Notes: generated by a model not told the origin, from the letters alone. Positions 1 through 6,492 are shown, counted from the first letter of the stretch. The stretch: DNA of 7,376 nt from Comamonas sp. lk (GCA_945875225.1 CAMCJY010000090.1:1-7376), one strand, 5' to 3'. Made by a program: numbers and translations.

Positions 1-1
1 T

Positions 2-1291
2 GCGGCCGAGCGCGGGTTTGAAGTGTGGCGCCGCATCAGCGCCTTTGAGCGCTACAAGACCCTGCGCAAAGCGGCGCAACTGTTGCGCGAGCGTGCTGAC
101 CAGGTGGCCCGCTTGATGACCATGGAGCAAGGCAAACCCTTGGCCGAGGCGCGCCTGGAAGTGATGGCCGGTGCCGACACCATCGACTGGTTTGCGGAAG
201 AAGGGCGACGCGCCTATGGCCGCGTCATCCCCGCCCGCCAACACGATGTTTACCAATTGGTCGTGAAAGAACCGGTGGGCCCGGTGGCTGCGTTCACACC
301 CTGGAATTTCCCGATTAACCAAGTCGTACGCAAGCTCGCCGCGGCCTTGGCGGCTGGTTGCTCGATGGTGGTGAAGGCCCCCGAGGAAACGCCGGCCTCG
401 CCCGCTGCCCTGATTGCCGTGTTCATCGACGCTGGCGTGCCAGCCGGCGTGGTCAATCTGGTGTATGGCGACCCGGCGCAAATCTCCTCATTCCTGATCG
501 CGCATCCTGCCATTCGCAAAATCTCATTCACCGGCTCTACCGAGGTGGGCAAGCAACTGGCCTCTATGGCGGGCTTGCACATGAAGCGCATGACCATGGA
601 GTTGGGGGGCCATGCCCCAGTGATTGTGTTTGACGATGCGGACGTGGCCCTGGCGGCCAAGACCATGGTCGCCGCCAAGTACCGCAATGCGGGCCAGGTG
701 TGTGTCTCGCCGACCCGTTTTCTGGTGCAAGAAGGCGTGTACCAAGCGTTCGTCGATCAGTTTGTGGCACATGCCCGCAGCTTGAAAGTAGGCAACGGGC
801 TGGATGCGGCCACCACCATGGGGCCTTTGGCCAACCCGCGACGGCTCAGCGCCATGCAAAGTCTGACGACCGATGCGCAAACGCACCATGCCAAGCTACA
901 GCTAGGCGGCAAAGCGATGGAGGGTGCAGGCAATTATTTTGAACCTACCGTGCTGACCGAAGTGCCGCCCGAGGCTCGGCTCATGTTCGAGGAGCCCTTT
1001 GGTCCGATCGCACTGATCAACCCCTTTGCCACGTTTGAGGATGCGCTACGCGAAGCCAACCGCCTGCCGGTCGGTCTCGCGGCTTACGCCTGGACCCGCT
1101 CGACCCGTACGGCGCAGCAAATCGGTGCCGCCGTGCAAGCCGGTATGGTCAGCATCAACCACCTGGGCCTGGGCATGCCCGAGACCCCTTTTGGCGGCGT
1201 GAAAGATTCAGGCTACGGCTCTGAAGGCGGCACCGAGGCGCTGGAGGCCTACCTGAACCCCAAGTTCATATCGCAAGCCGGTTTGGTGTAG
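2..1291 (+). CDS. NAD(P)-dependent aldehyde dehydrogenase, succinate-semialdehyde dehydrogenase type, 5'-truncated by window
   Basis: The reading frame is open from the first complete codon at 2, and 429 residues are visible. Family members are about 480 residues, so roughly 50 N-terminal residues lie left of the window. The GTG at 23 is an internal valine, because the residues before it (AAERGFEVW) already match the family. Visible landmarks are the nucleotide-binding PWNFP (visible residues 100-104), the FTGSTEVGK loop, the general-base glutamate in MELGGHAP (codon 599-601), the catalytic cysteine in NAGQVCVSP (codon 701-703), and EEPFGP and PFGG near the C terminus. All catalytic residues are intact. 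The family oxidises semialdehydes such as succinate semialdehyde to the acid in the cytoplasm. The exact substrate cannot be read from sequence; alpha-ketoglutarate semialdehyde or glutarate semialdehyde are alternatives. It converges on the sulfatase gene at 1356, so it belongs to an operon entering from the left. Confidence 0.93.
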   Translation, partial: AAERGFEVWRRISAFERYKTLRKAAQLLRERADQVARLMTMEQGKPLAEARLEVMAGADTIDWFAEEGRRAYGRVIPARQHDVYQLVVKEPVGPVAAFTPWNFPINQVVRKLAAALAAGCSMVVKAPEETPASPAALIAVFIDAGVPAGVVNLVYGDPAQISSFLIAHPAIRKISFTGSTEVGKQLASMAGLHMKRMTMELGGHAPVIVFDDADVALAAKTMVAAKYRNAGQVCVSPTRFLVQEGVYQAFVDQFVAHARSLKVGNGLDAATTMGPLANPRRLSAMQSLTTDAQTHHAKLQLGGKAMEGAGNYFEPTVLTEVPPEARLMFEEPFGPIALINPFATFEDALREANRLPVGLAAYAWTRSTRTAQQIGAAVQAGMVSINHLGLGMPETPFGGVKDSGYGSEGGTEALEAYLNPKFISQAGLV

Positions 1292-1293
1292 CG

Positions 1294-1329
1294 GGTGATG
1301 GCCTCAGAAACCCGCTGAGGCCGCCCACC
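1294..1329. terminator. Hairpin between convergent genes, possible bidirectional terminator
   Basis: GGCCTCAG (1300-1307) and CTGAGGCC (1315-1322) form a perfect 8-bp stem with a 7-base loop. GGTG (1294-1297) and CACC (1326-1329) can add four outer pairs across a small internal loop. It begins three bases after the aldehyde dehydrogenase stop and sits 27 bases from the converging sulfatase stop, the right place to end both transcripts. No T-run follows on either strand, so it is not a canonical intrinsic terminator. It could instead protect the 3' end or block polymerase read-through. Confidence 0.45.
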
Positions 1330-1355
1330 ATCGGCCCTGCTTGCTTGCCCGGGTT

Positions 1356-2915
1356 TCACTTTTTGAGGTCGGGTTGCACCGGCTCGACAAAAGGAAAGCG
1401 CGCCCGTGCTTTCACTGCGGTCGGCCCTGCAGCCCCCGAGCCGCGGATAAATCGCTGGCTTTCATCGACAAAAGGTTGGTAGGCCCAGTTGGGCTTGGCG
1501 TCGGACTGGCTGGCAATTTCGGCCAAAAACAAGCGCTCTTGTTGGCTGGCCAGAATTTGCGCATGTACGGTGGGCGGGTCCCAGTCCTGCACCAGGCGGA
1601 CATGCAGACTTTGCTCGGTTTGCGTATGGGCACTTTGCCCGGCCAGGTTGTGCAGTTCGTCGGGGTCTGCTTCCAGGTTGAACAGCAAAGGCGCCAGGCC
1701 ATGCGTAAAGATGTATTTCCAGGGGCCCATGCGCACCATGCGCGAGGGGGCCATCACGCCTTCGGAGCTGTATTCCGACACCACGCAGCGCTGCGGCTCG
1801 GCTGCGCCTTGCAGCAAGCCCAAAAGGCTGTGCCCATGCAAGGGCCCGACTGCGGGCGGCGGCGGCCCTGCATGGGCCAGGTCGCGGAAAGTTGGTAACA
1901 GGTCCAGCAGCGAGACATGTTCGCTCACCCGTGCCGGCGCGAAACGTTTGGGCATGGAGACAATGAGCGGCACGCGCACCGAGGACTCGAAAAAGCATTG
2001 CTTGAACCACATGCCGCGCTCACCCAGCATCTCACCGTGGTCGCCGCAAAACACCACCACGGTGTTGTCCTGCAAGCCGGTTTCTTCCAGCACATTGAGG
2101 ATGCGGCCTATTTTTTCATCCACATAACTGACCATACCGTAATAGGCATGGCGCGCGCGGCGCACTTGGGCATCGGACACGCTGTACAGGTCTTGTGCAT
2201 GGGCCACGTAAAGCCACTGGCTGTGTACGTCCAGGTCTTCATAGGCAATCGGGGGGACCCGCGGCGCATCGATATCGTCTTCGCGGTACAAGTCCCAAAA
2301 GCGCTGCGGCGCCACAAAAGGCGGGTGCGGGTGGGTGTAAGAGACCGTCAGGAAAAAAGGTTGGTCCCGCGGTGATCGCGCCAGGTCATAAAGGCATTGC
2401 GCGCCTTTGTATTCCACTTCGTCGTCGTAGTCGATTTGCATGCTGCGCAAGCAGGGACCCGCCTCCAGTACCGGCCGCATGCTCACACCGGTGGGCCGGT
2501 AGGCGGGGCCTTTGCGCCAGTCGGGCGTCCAGGCAAAGTCGGCGGGGTAAATGTCGGTGGTCAGGCGCTCATCAAAACCGTGCAACTGGTCTGCGCCAAT
2601 GAAATGCATCTTGCCGCACAAGATAGTGCGGTAACCCGCATGCCGCAGGTAATGCGCGATGGTCGGCGTGGCCGAGGGAAATTCGGCCGCGTTGTCGTAA
2701 GCACCGATGGAATGTGGCAAGCGACCGCTCAGCATGGACACGCGTGAGGGGGCGCAGATCGGGAAATTGCAGTAAGCGCTGTCAAACACCACGCCTTGTG
2801 CAGCTAGGCGGCTTAAATGCGGTGTCTGCACCAGTGGATGCCCGTGAAAAGGCAGGGTGGGTACGGCCAGCTGGTCTGCCATGACCAGCAATATATTGGG
2901 CTGAACGTGCTTCAT
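1356..2915 (-). CDS. Type I (formylglycine) sulfatase, choline-sulfatase (BetC)-like, cytoplasmic
   Basis: A 519-residue sulfatase that hydrolyses a sulfate ester to alcohol plus sulfate. The start at 2915 is chosen because MKHVQPNILLVMADQ matches the family N terminus. An open frame continues to 3053 but would overlap the receptor gene and adds non-family sequence. There is no clear Shine-Dalgarno, and only 22 bases separate it from the receptor stop, so translation may be coupled. Landmarks: metal-ligand Asp14, formylglycine cysteine Cys54 in CAPSR with the second signature LSGRLP, Lys102/His104 in GKMH, His195/His197 in THPHPPF, Asp292/His293 in GDHG, and Lys305. Residues about 75-132 (YDNAAEF, ERLTTDIYPADF, WTPD) and the C-terminal segment about 445-492 resemble choline sulfatase and its special C-terminal domain. 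However, the loop after residue 135 differs from the BetC sequence I recall, and no bet genes are adjacent, so choline sulfate is doubtful. It has no signal peptide. It could in principle act on phosphate or phosphonate diesters, as some relatives do. Confidence 0.9.
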   Translation of the reverse strand: MKHVQPNILLVMADQLAVPTLPFHGHPLVQTPHLSRLAAQGVVFDSAYCNFPICAPSRVSMLSGRLPHSIGAYDNAAEFPSATPTIAHYLRHAGYRTILCGKMHFIGADQLHGFDERLTTDIYPADFAWTPDWRKGPAYRPTGVSMRPVLEAGPCLRSMQIDYDDEVEYKGAQCLYDLARSPRDQPFFLTVSYTHPHPPFVAPQRFWDLYREDDIDAPRVPPIAYEDLDVHSQWLYVAHAQDLYSVSDAQVRRARHAYYGMVSYVDEKIGRILNVLEETGLQDNTVVVFCGDHGEMLGERGMWFKQCFFESSVRVPLIVSMPKRFAPARVSEHVSLLDLLPTFRDLAHAGPPPPAVGPLHGHSLLGLLQGAAEPQRCVVSEYSSEGVMAPSRMVRMGPWKYIFTHGLAPLLFNLEADPDELHNLAGQSAHTQTEQSLHVRLVQDWDPPTVHAQILASQQERLFLAEIASQSDAKPNWAYQPFVDESQRFIRGSGAAGPTAVKARARFPFVEPVQPDLKK

Positions 2916-2937
2916 CGTAGCAAAGGGGCAAGACGGC

Positions 2938-3933
2938 TTACTCAGGCTTGATGTCAGCGGCCTTGACCACTTTGGTCCATTGCACCAGCTCTTGCTTGAA
3001 AAATGTGTCAAACGCTTCTGGCTTGCCAGGCTTGGCGCTGTGCATACCGGCATTGGTCATGGCCAGACCAAAATCCTCCTGCATCAGCACCTTGTTGATT
3101 TCCCCTACCAATTTGTCCACCACTGCCACCGGCGTTCCTTTGGGTGCCAGCAGGCCCAACCATTGTTCCACTTCAAAATCTTTCATGCCGGCCTCTGCCA
3201 TAGTGGGTACCTGGGGTAGGCCAGGCATACGCTGCGCGCTGGTGACCGCCAGTGCCCGCAGCTTGCCCGCTTTGACCTGTGGCAAAGCCACCGCCGCATT
3301 GGCAAATTGGTAGTCGATGCGACCGGCCATCTGGTCGATGATGGCCGCAGGCGCACCCGTGTAGGGGATGTGAACCACAAATAAATTAAGTCTGGACTTC
3401 AACAATTCACCGGTCAAGTGCGCGGGCGAACCCAGGCCTGCGGACGCATAGCTCAGCATGGCCGGGTTAGCGCGCGCTATCTTGATCAAATCTTGCAAGG
3501 AGTTGATCTTGCTGGCTGGGTGCACCACCAACACTTGCGGGCCGGAGGCCACCAGCGCAACGCGTTCCAAATCCTTCACCGCGTCAAAGTTCATGGGCGC
3601 ACGCATGGCGGTGGCAATGGTCAAGGCACTGGTGGTAAACAGCAGGGTGTAGCCGTCCGCACTGGCTTTAGCCACTTGGTCGGCGCCGATATTGCCGCCT
3701 GCACCCAGCTTGTTTTCGACCACAAAGGGTTGTCCTAGGCTGTTTTGTAAGCGGGTGCCGAGTTGGCGCGCCGCCCCATCGACCAGGCCACCGGCTGGCC
3801 AGGGCACGATCAGACGCACCGGTTTATTGGGGTAGCTTTGGGCTTGTGCCCAGGGCTGGCAGAGCAAAAGGATGCTGCTGGCAAGCAGCAAGGTGTTCAG
3901 TGCGCGACGCAGGGAAGAGACAGTTGTATGCAT
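2938..3933 (-). CDS. Bug-family tripartite tricarboxylate transporter (TTT) substrate-binding protein
   Basis: A periplasmic solute receptor of 331 residues, the usual length for the Bug/TctC family, which captures small organic anions for a TctA/TctB-type membrane carrier. ATG 3933 is preferred over an upstream in-frame TTG at 3960, because AAGG lies 8 bases before it (complement of 3942-3945) and it gives a compact signal peptide. Residues 1-31 show a basic start (RR at 9-10), a hydrophobic core (LLLASSILLL) and an AQA cleavage site before QSYPNKP. Cys25 lacks a proper lipobox, so a lipoprotein is unlikely. Diagnostic motifs are YPNKPVRLIVPWPAGG with Asp52 in the first ligand loop, VVENKLGAGGNIGA, and DGYTLL. 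It lies 33 bases after the regulator stop and 22 bases before the sulfatase start, so it is co-transcribed with both. The ligand is unknown; a sulfated organic anion is inferred from context. No tctA or tctB is present in the window. Confidence 0.95.
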   Translation of the reverse strand: MHTTVSSLRRALNTLLLASSILLLCQPWAQAQSYPNKPVRLIVPWPAGGLVDGAARQLGTRLQNSLGQPFVVENKLGAGGNIGADQVAKASADGYTLLFTTSALTIATAMRAPMNFDAVKDLERVALVASGPQVLVVHPASKINSLQDLIKIARANPAMLSYASAGLGSPAHLTGELLKSRLNLFVVHIPYTGAPAAIIDQMAGRIDYQFANAAVALPQVKAGKLRALAVTSAQRMPGLPQVPTMAEAGMKDFEVEQWLGLLAPKGTPVAVVDKLVGEINKVLMQEDFGLAMTNAGMHSAKPGKPEAFDTFFKQELVQWTKVVKAADIKPE

Positions 3934-3966
3934 GGTGGTGGCCTTAGGGTGGAAGTACAAAGTGCT

Positions 3967-4704
3967 TTACAGCGTGAGCTGCATTTCGAATTGGATGAAG
4001 TCGCCGCGGTAGGTAATTTGCCCCAGGTACAGGACGGTGCCGTCCGGCGCCAGGCAAATGCGCCTGACTTCGGCCACCGGTGAGCCCACCGCTACCGCCA
4101 GCAGCCGGGCGATTTCTACATCGGCCGTGGAAATACGCAAGGTCTGGCGCGCTGCGGTGATCGTCACATGCGGCAAATCCACCATGACCGGAATGACGGT
4201 CTCTTGGCGAAAGCGCTTGGGGGCTTGGCGAAATACGCGTTGGTCAATATAGAGCGAGGCGGCGCAATAGGCTTGGCCATCGCGCGAGTGCACACGGCGC
4301 ATATGGTGGTAAGCCGGCGCGGCGCTACCGTCCATGGCAGTGAGCGGCGGTTGCACGCCAGACTCCTCCAGCAGGGTCAATTGTGGTTTGTCGTTACGGT
4401 AGGCATCGGCCAGGCCCTGCAAAGAGGTCTCCAATGTCAGCGAGCGCTCGGTGCGTACCTGGTCGGTTACAAAAGTGCCGCGCCCGCGCTGCGGCAGCAA
4501 CAGGCCTTCGCGGGTGAGAATGTCTATGGCCTGGCGCACCGTGACGCGGGCTACCTGAAATTCAGCCACCAAGGCCTCAAGCGACGGCACTTTGGCGCCC
4601 GGGCCCCATAGGCCGCGCATCACACGCTGGCGCAACAAGTCCGCTAGCTGGGAATACAGCGGTACCGGGCTGTCGGGGAAGATGGGGTGGGCCGAGGACT
4701 GCAT
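3967..4704 (-). CDS. GntR family transcriptional regulator with UTRA ligand-binding domain (HutC/FarR subfamily)
   Basis: A 245-residue regulator. Residues about 15-80 form the GntR winged helix-turn-helix: PLYSQLADLLRQRV, then PSLEALVAEFQVARVTVRQA as the recognition region, and GLLLPQRGRGTFV as the wing. Residues about 100-240 fit the UTRA effector-binding domain, ending in the characteristic YRGDFIQFEMQL. Such proteins usually repress until a small metabolite related to the pathway binds. It is the first gene of the minus-strand unit (regulator, receptor, sulfatase) and is divergent from the second sulfatase, so it probably controls both arms and itself through the intergenic inverted repeats. 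ATG 4704 has no recognisable Shine-Dalgarno; the upstream bases are AT-rich palindromic DNA, suggesting a short leader. The effector is unknown; the imported ester or its desulfated product is the natural guess. Confidence 0.93.
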   Translation of the reverse strand: MQSSAHPIFPDSPVPLYSQLADLLRQRVMRGLWGPGAKVPSLEALVAEFQVARVTVRQAIDILTREGLLLPQRGRGTFVTDQVRTERSLTLETSLQGLADAYRNDKPQLTLLEESGVQPPLTAMDGSAAPAYHHMRRVHSRDGQAYCAASLYIDQRVFRQAPKRFRQETVIPVMVDLPHVTITAARQTLRISTADVEIARLLAVAVGSPVAEVRRICLAPDGTVLYLGQITYRGDFIQFEMQLTL

Positions 4705-4736
4705 TAGATATCTGATAGTTCTATCTATAGTAACAT
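4705..4736. promoter_or_regulatory. Candidate operator and overlapping divergent promoters for regulator and second sulfatase
   Basis: This AT-rich stretch stands out from its GC-rich surroundings and holds overlapping symmetric elements. They are AGATATCT (4706-4713, perfect 8-bp palindrome), GATAG-TT-CTATC (4714-4725), TAGATA-N11-TATCTA (4705-4710 with 4722-4727) and CTATAG (4725-4730). Candidate -10 boxes overlap the last element: TATAGT on plus (4726-4731) and TATAGA on minus (complement of 4724-4729). Neither has a convincing -35 box. If these -10 boxes are used, the inverted repeats lie upstream of the plus -10 box and just downstream of the minus one, positions where a GntR/UTRA protein could repress both directions. 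Which repeat is the real operator cannot be decided from one sequence. Confidence 0.55.
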
Positions 4737-4797
4737 AAGCCAGACTTCACGCGTAGACGCCTTCAGGCCGAAATCAGTTTGGAGCGCAAACTGCTCT

Positions 4798-4803
4798 GAA
4801 AGG
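4798..4803 (+). promoter_or_regulatory. Ribosome binding site of second sulfatase
   Basis: GAAAGG ends 7 bases before the ATG at 4811. This supports that start and contrasts with the lack of any such site before the regulator ATG and the first sulfatase ATG. Confidence 0.6.
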
Positions 4804-4810
4804 CTGACCG

Positions 4811-6346
4811 ATGAAAACCATTTTTGTATTGTTTGACTCGCTGGTGCGCAACGCGCTGGAGTGCTATGGCGGCAGCGCTGTGGCCACACCCCAGTTCCAA
4901 CGCTTCGCCCAGCGCGCAGTGACTTTTGACAACCACTATGCAGGCAGTCTGCCCTGCATGCCGGCACGGCGCGACCTGCATACCGGGCGCCTGAATTTTT
5001 TGCACCGCAGCTGGGGTGCGCTCGAGCCCTTTGACCAGTCGTTTTCTGAACTGCTGCGCGCCCAGGGCACTTACACCCACCTCATTTCGGACCATTACCA
5101 CTACTGGGAAGACGGTGGAGCCACCTACCACAACCGCTATTCGTCCTGGGAGTTCATACGCGGCCAGGAGTGGGACAAATGGAAGGCCATGGTGCAGCCG
5201 CCACTAGAGCGCTTTAAACAGATGTACCACCCCATGCAGCAGCCCGAGGGCCCCCACGACGGGCGCCTGCAAACCATGGTGAACCGCGAGTACATGCAAG
5301 ACGAGGCCGACTATTGCTGCCCGCGCAGCTTCAAGGCCGGCTTTGATTTTTTGGACACCAACCGCGATGCGGACAACTGGGTGCTGCATCTGGAATGCTT
5401 CGATCCGCACGAGCCTTTTTCCGCGCCCGCGCGTTTTCGCGAGCGCTACCCTACGGGCTACACCGGTCCTATCCTGGACTGGCCGCGCTACAAACGCCAC
5501 GAGGAGACCGCGCTGGAAGTGCAGGAAATGCGCGCCAACTACGCGGCTTTGCTGAGCATGTGCGACGAATACTTTGGCCGACTGCTCGATTACATGGACC
5601 GCCATGCCATGTGGGAGGACACCACCCTCATCCTGAGCACCGACCATGGCTTTTTGCTGGCCGAGCACGACTGGTGGGGCAAAAACCGCATGCCGTTTTT
5701 CAATGAAATTGCGCATATCCCACTGCTGATTGCGCATCCCGCTTTCGCCGCCCAAGCCGGCCAGCGCCGCCAGGCCCTCACGCAGACCACCGACCTGATG
5801 CCGACCTTGCTCGATCTGCACGGGGTCAAGCCACCGGCCACGGTGGAAGGCCACTCGTTATTGCCTGTGCTGGAGCAGGATAGGCCGCTGCGCGAAGCAG
5901 CGATTTACGGCATGTTTGGCGCGGCCACCAACATCACCGACGGACGCTACACCTATTTGCGCTATCCGAAGGACATGACGCGCCAGGATTTGTATGAATA
6001 CACCTTGATGCCGATGCACCTCAAGTCGATGTTTGCCGTCTCCGACCTGGCCCAGGCCGAGTTGGCGCGCGGCTTTAACTTCACGCAAGGCGTGCCTTTG
6101 CTCAAAGTGCCGGCAAGGCGCAATGCCAAAGGCCAGCCGGTGGGGCATACCGGGCAGGGAAGTGGCTATGAAGACACCACCACCGTCTTGTTTGACCTGG
6201 CAACTGACCCGGCGCAATTGCAGCCTATCCGGGACGCGGCCGTGGAGCAGCGCCTGATGGCGCAAATCGCCGCATTGATGGAAAAAAATGACGCGCCGCC
6301 TGAAGCCTTTTTGCGTCTGGATTTGCCGGTGCCAACTAAGCAATAA
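4811..6346 (+). CDS. Type I (formylglycine) sulfatase with CMPAR active-site signature, cytoplasmic
   Basis: A 511-residue sulfatase. The start at 4811 has a good ribosome site and yields MKTIFVLFDSLVRN, typical of the first strand of the fold. The formylglycine cysteine is Cys49 in SLPCMPARRDLHTGR, carrying both the C-x-P-x-R core and the downstream TGR part of the sulfatase signature. Other active-site landmarks are Asp9 (only one Asp here, where many sulfatases have two adjacent), His193, DPHEP (Asp199/His200), STDHGF (Asp278/His279) and Lys291. The stretch HYWEDGGATYHNRY (about 97-110) is a hallmark I associate with an uncharacterised COG3119 subfamily annotated only as sulfatase. It has no signal peptide, so it should act in the cytoplasm. 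It is divergent from the regulator-receptor-sulfatase unit and differs strongly from the choline-sulfatase-like protein, so the two probably act on different ester positions or different substrates. The substrate is not known; phosphodiester or phosphonate ester hydrolysis is a possible alternative. Confidence 0.92.
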   Translation: MKTIFVLFDSLVRNALECYGGSAVATPQFQRFAQRAVTFDNHYAGSLPCMPARRDLHTGRLNFLHRSWGALEPFDQSFSELLRAQGTYTHLISDHYHYWEDGGATYHNRYSSWEFIRGQEWDKWKAMVQPPLERFKQMYHPMQQPEGPHDGRLQTMVNREYMQDEADYCCPRSFKAGFDFLDTNRDADNWVLHLECFDPHEPFSAPARFRERYPTGYTGPILDWPRYKRHEETALEVQEMRANYAALLSMCDEYFGRLLDYMDRHAMWEDTTLILSTDHGFLLAEHDWWGKNRMPFFNEIAHIPLLIAHPAFAAQAGQRRQALTQTTDLMPTLLDLHGVKPPATVEGHSLLPVLEQDRPLREAAIYGMFGAATNITDGRYTYLRYPKDMTRQDLYEYTLMPMHLKSMFAVSDLAQAELARGFNFTQGVPLLKVPARRNAKGQPVGHTGQGSGYEDTTTVLFDLATDPAQLQPIRDAAVEQRLMAQIAALMEKNDAPPEAFLRLDLPVPTKQ

Positions 6347-6372
6347 ATTTATGATTGCCAAGGCGCGGGGTG

Positions 6373-6410
6373 CTTAAAGCGCGGGCGGCTTGCTTTTTGC
6401 GGCGCTTAAG
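6373..6410 (+). terminator. Imperfect hairpin downstream of second sulfatase, possible weak terminator
   Basis: CTTAAAGCGC (6373-6382) pairs with GCGCTTAAG (6402-6410), giving nine pairs with one bulged A and a 19-base loop. A five-T run (6394-6398) lies in the loop rather than after the stem, so this is not a standard intrinsic terminator. It starts 26 bases after the sulfatase stop, which is a plausible transcript end. Confidence 0.35.
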
Positions 6411-6473
6411 ATGTGTGCCCTGGGGGGTGGACTTTTCAATTCCTTTAGGCCTTGGGGTTACCATGCCGCGCGG

Positions 6474-6492
6474 AGCCCGCAGCGCGCGGGCT
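6474..6492. repeat. Small GC-rich inverted repeat upstream of the haloacid dehalogenase gene
   Basis: AGCCCGC (6474-6480) and GCGGGCT (6486-6492) form a perfect 7-bp stem with a 5-base loop, ending 5 bases before the AGGA ribosome site (6498-6501) of the next gene. It could be the end of a terminator region or a leader structure affecting translation. No promoter in the spacer 6347-6508 is convincing. Confidence 0.4.

Noticed and set aside
1341..2375. Long plus-strand open frames (up to 212 codons) opposite the first sulfatase
   Set aside because: They lie fully antisense to a gene with clear sulfatase motifs, show cysteine/arginine/serine-rich composition with no recognisable domain, and are expected by chance in GC-rich DNA.
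2916..3053. N-terminal extension of the first sulfatase to an upstream start at 3053
   Set aside because: The extra 46 residues do not resemble sulfatases and overlap the end of the receptor gene; the family N terminus begins at the ATG at 2915.
3856..3863. Lipoprotein signal around Cys25 of the receptor
   Set aside because: The residue before the cysteine is leucine, which does not fit a lipobox, and a good type I cleavage site (AQA) follows at residue 31.
3934..3960. TTG start at 3960 for the Bug receptor
   Set aside because: It would add nine residues before the signal peptide; ATG 3933 has AAGG at the right distance and gives a normal leader length.
5204..5854. A 216-codon minus-strand open frame opposite the second sulfatase
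   Set aside because: It is a shadow of the coding strand with no family motif and no ribosome site that I could support, while the plus-strand protein has the intact sulfatase active site.
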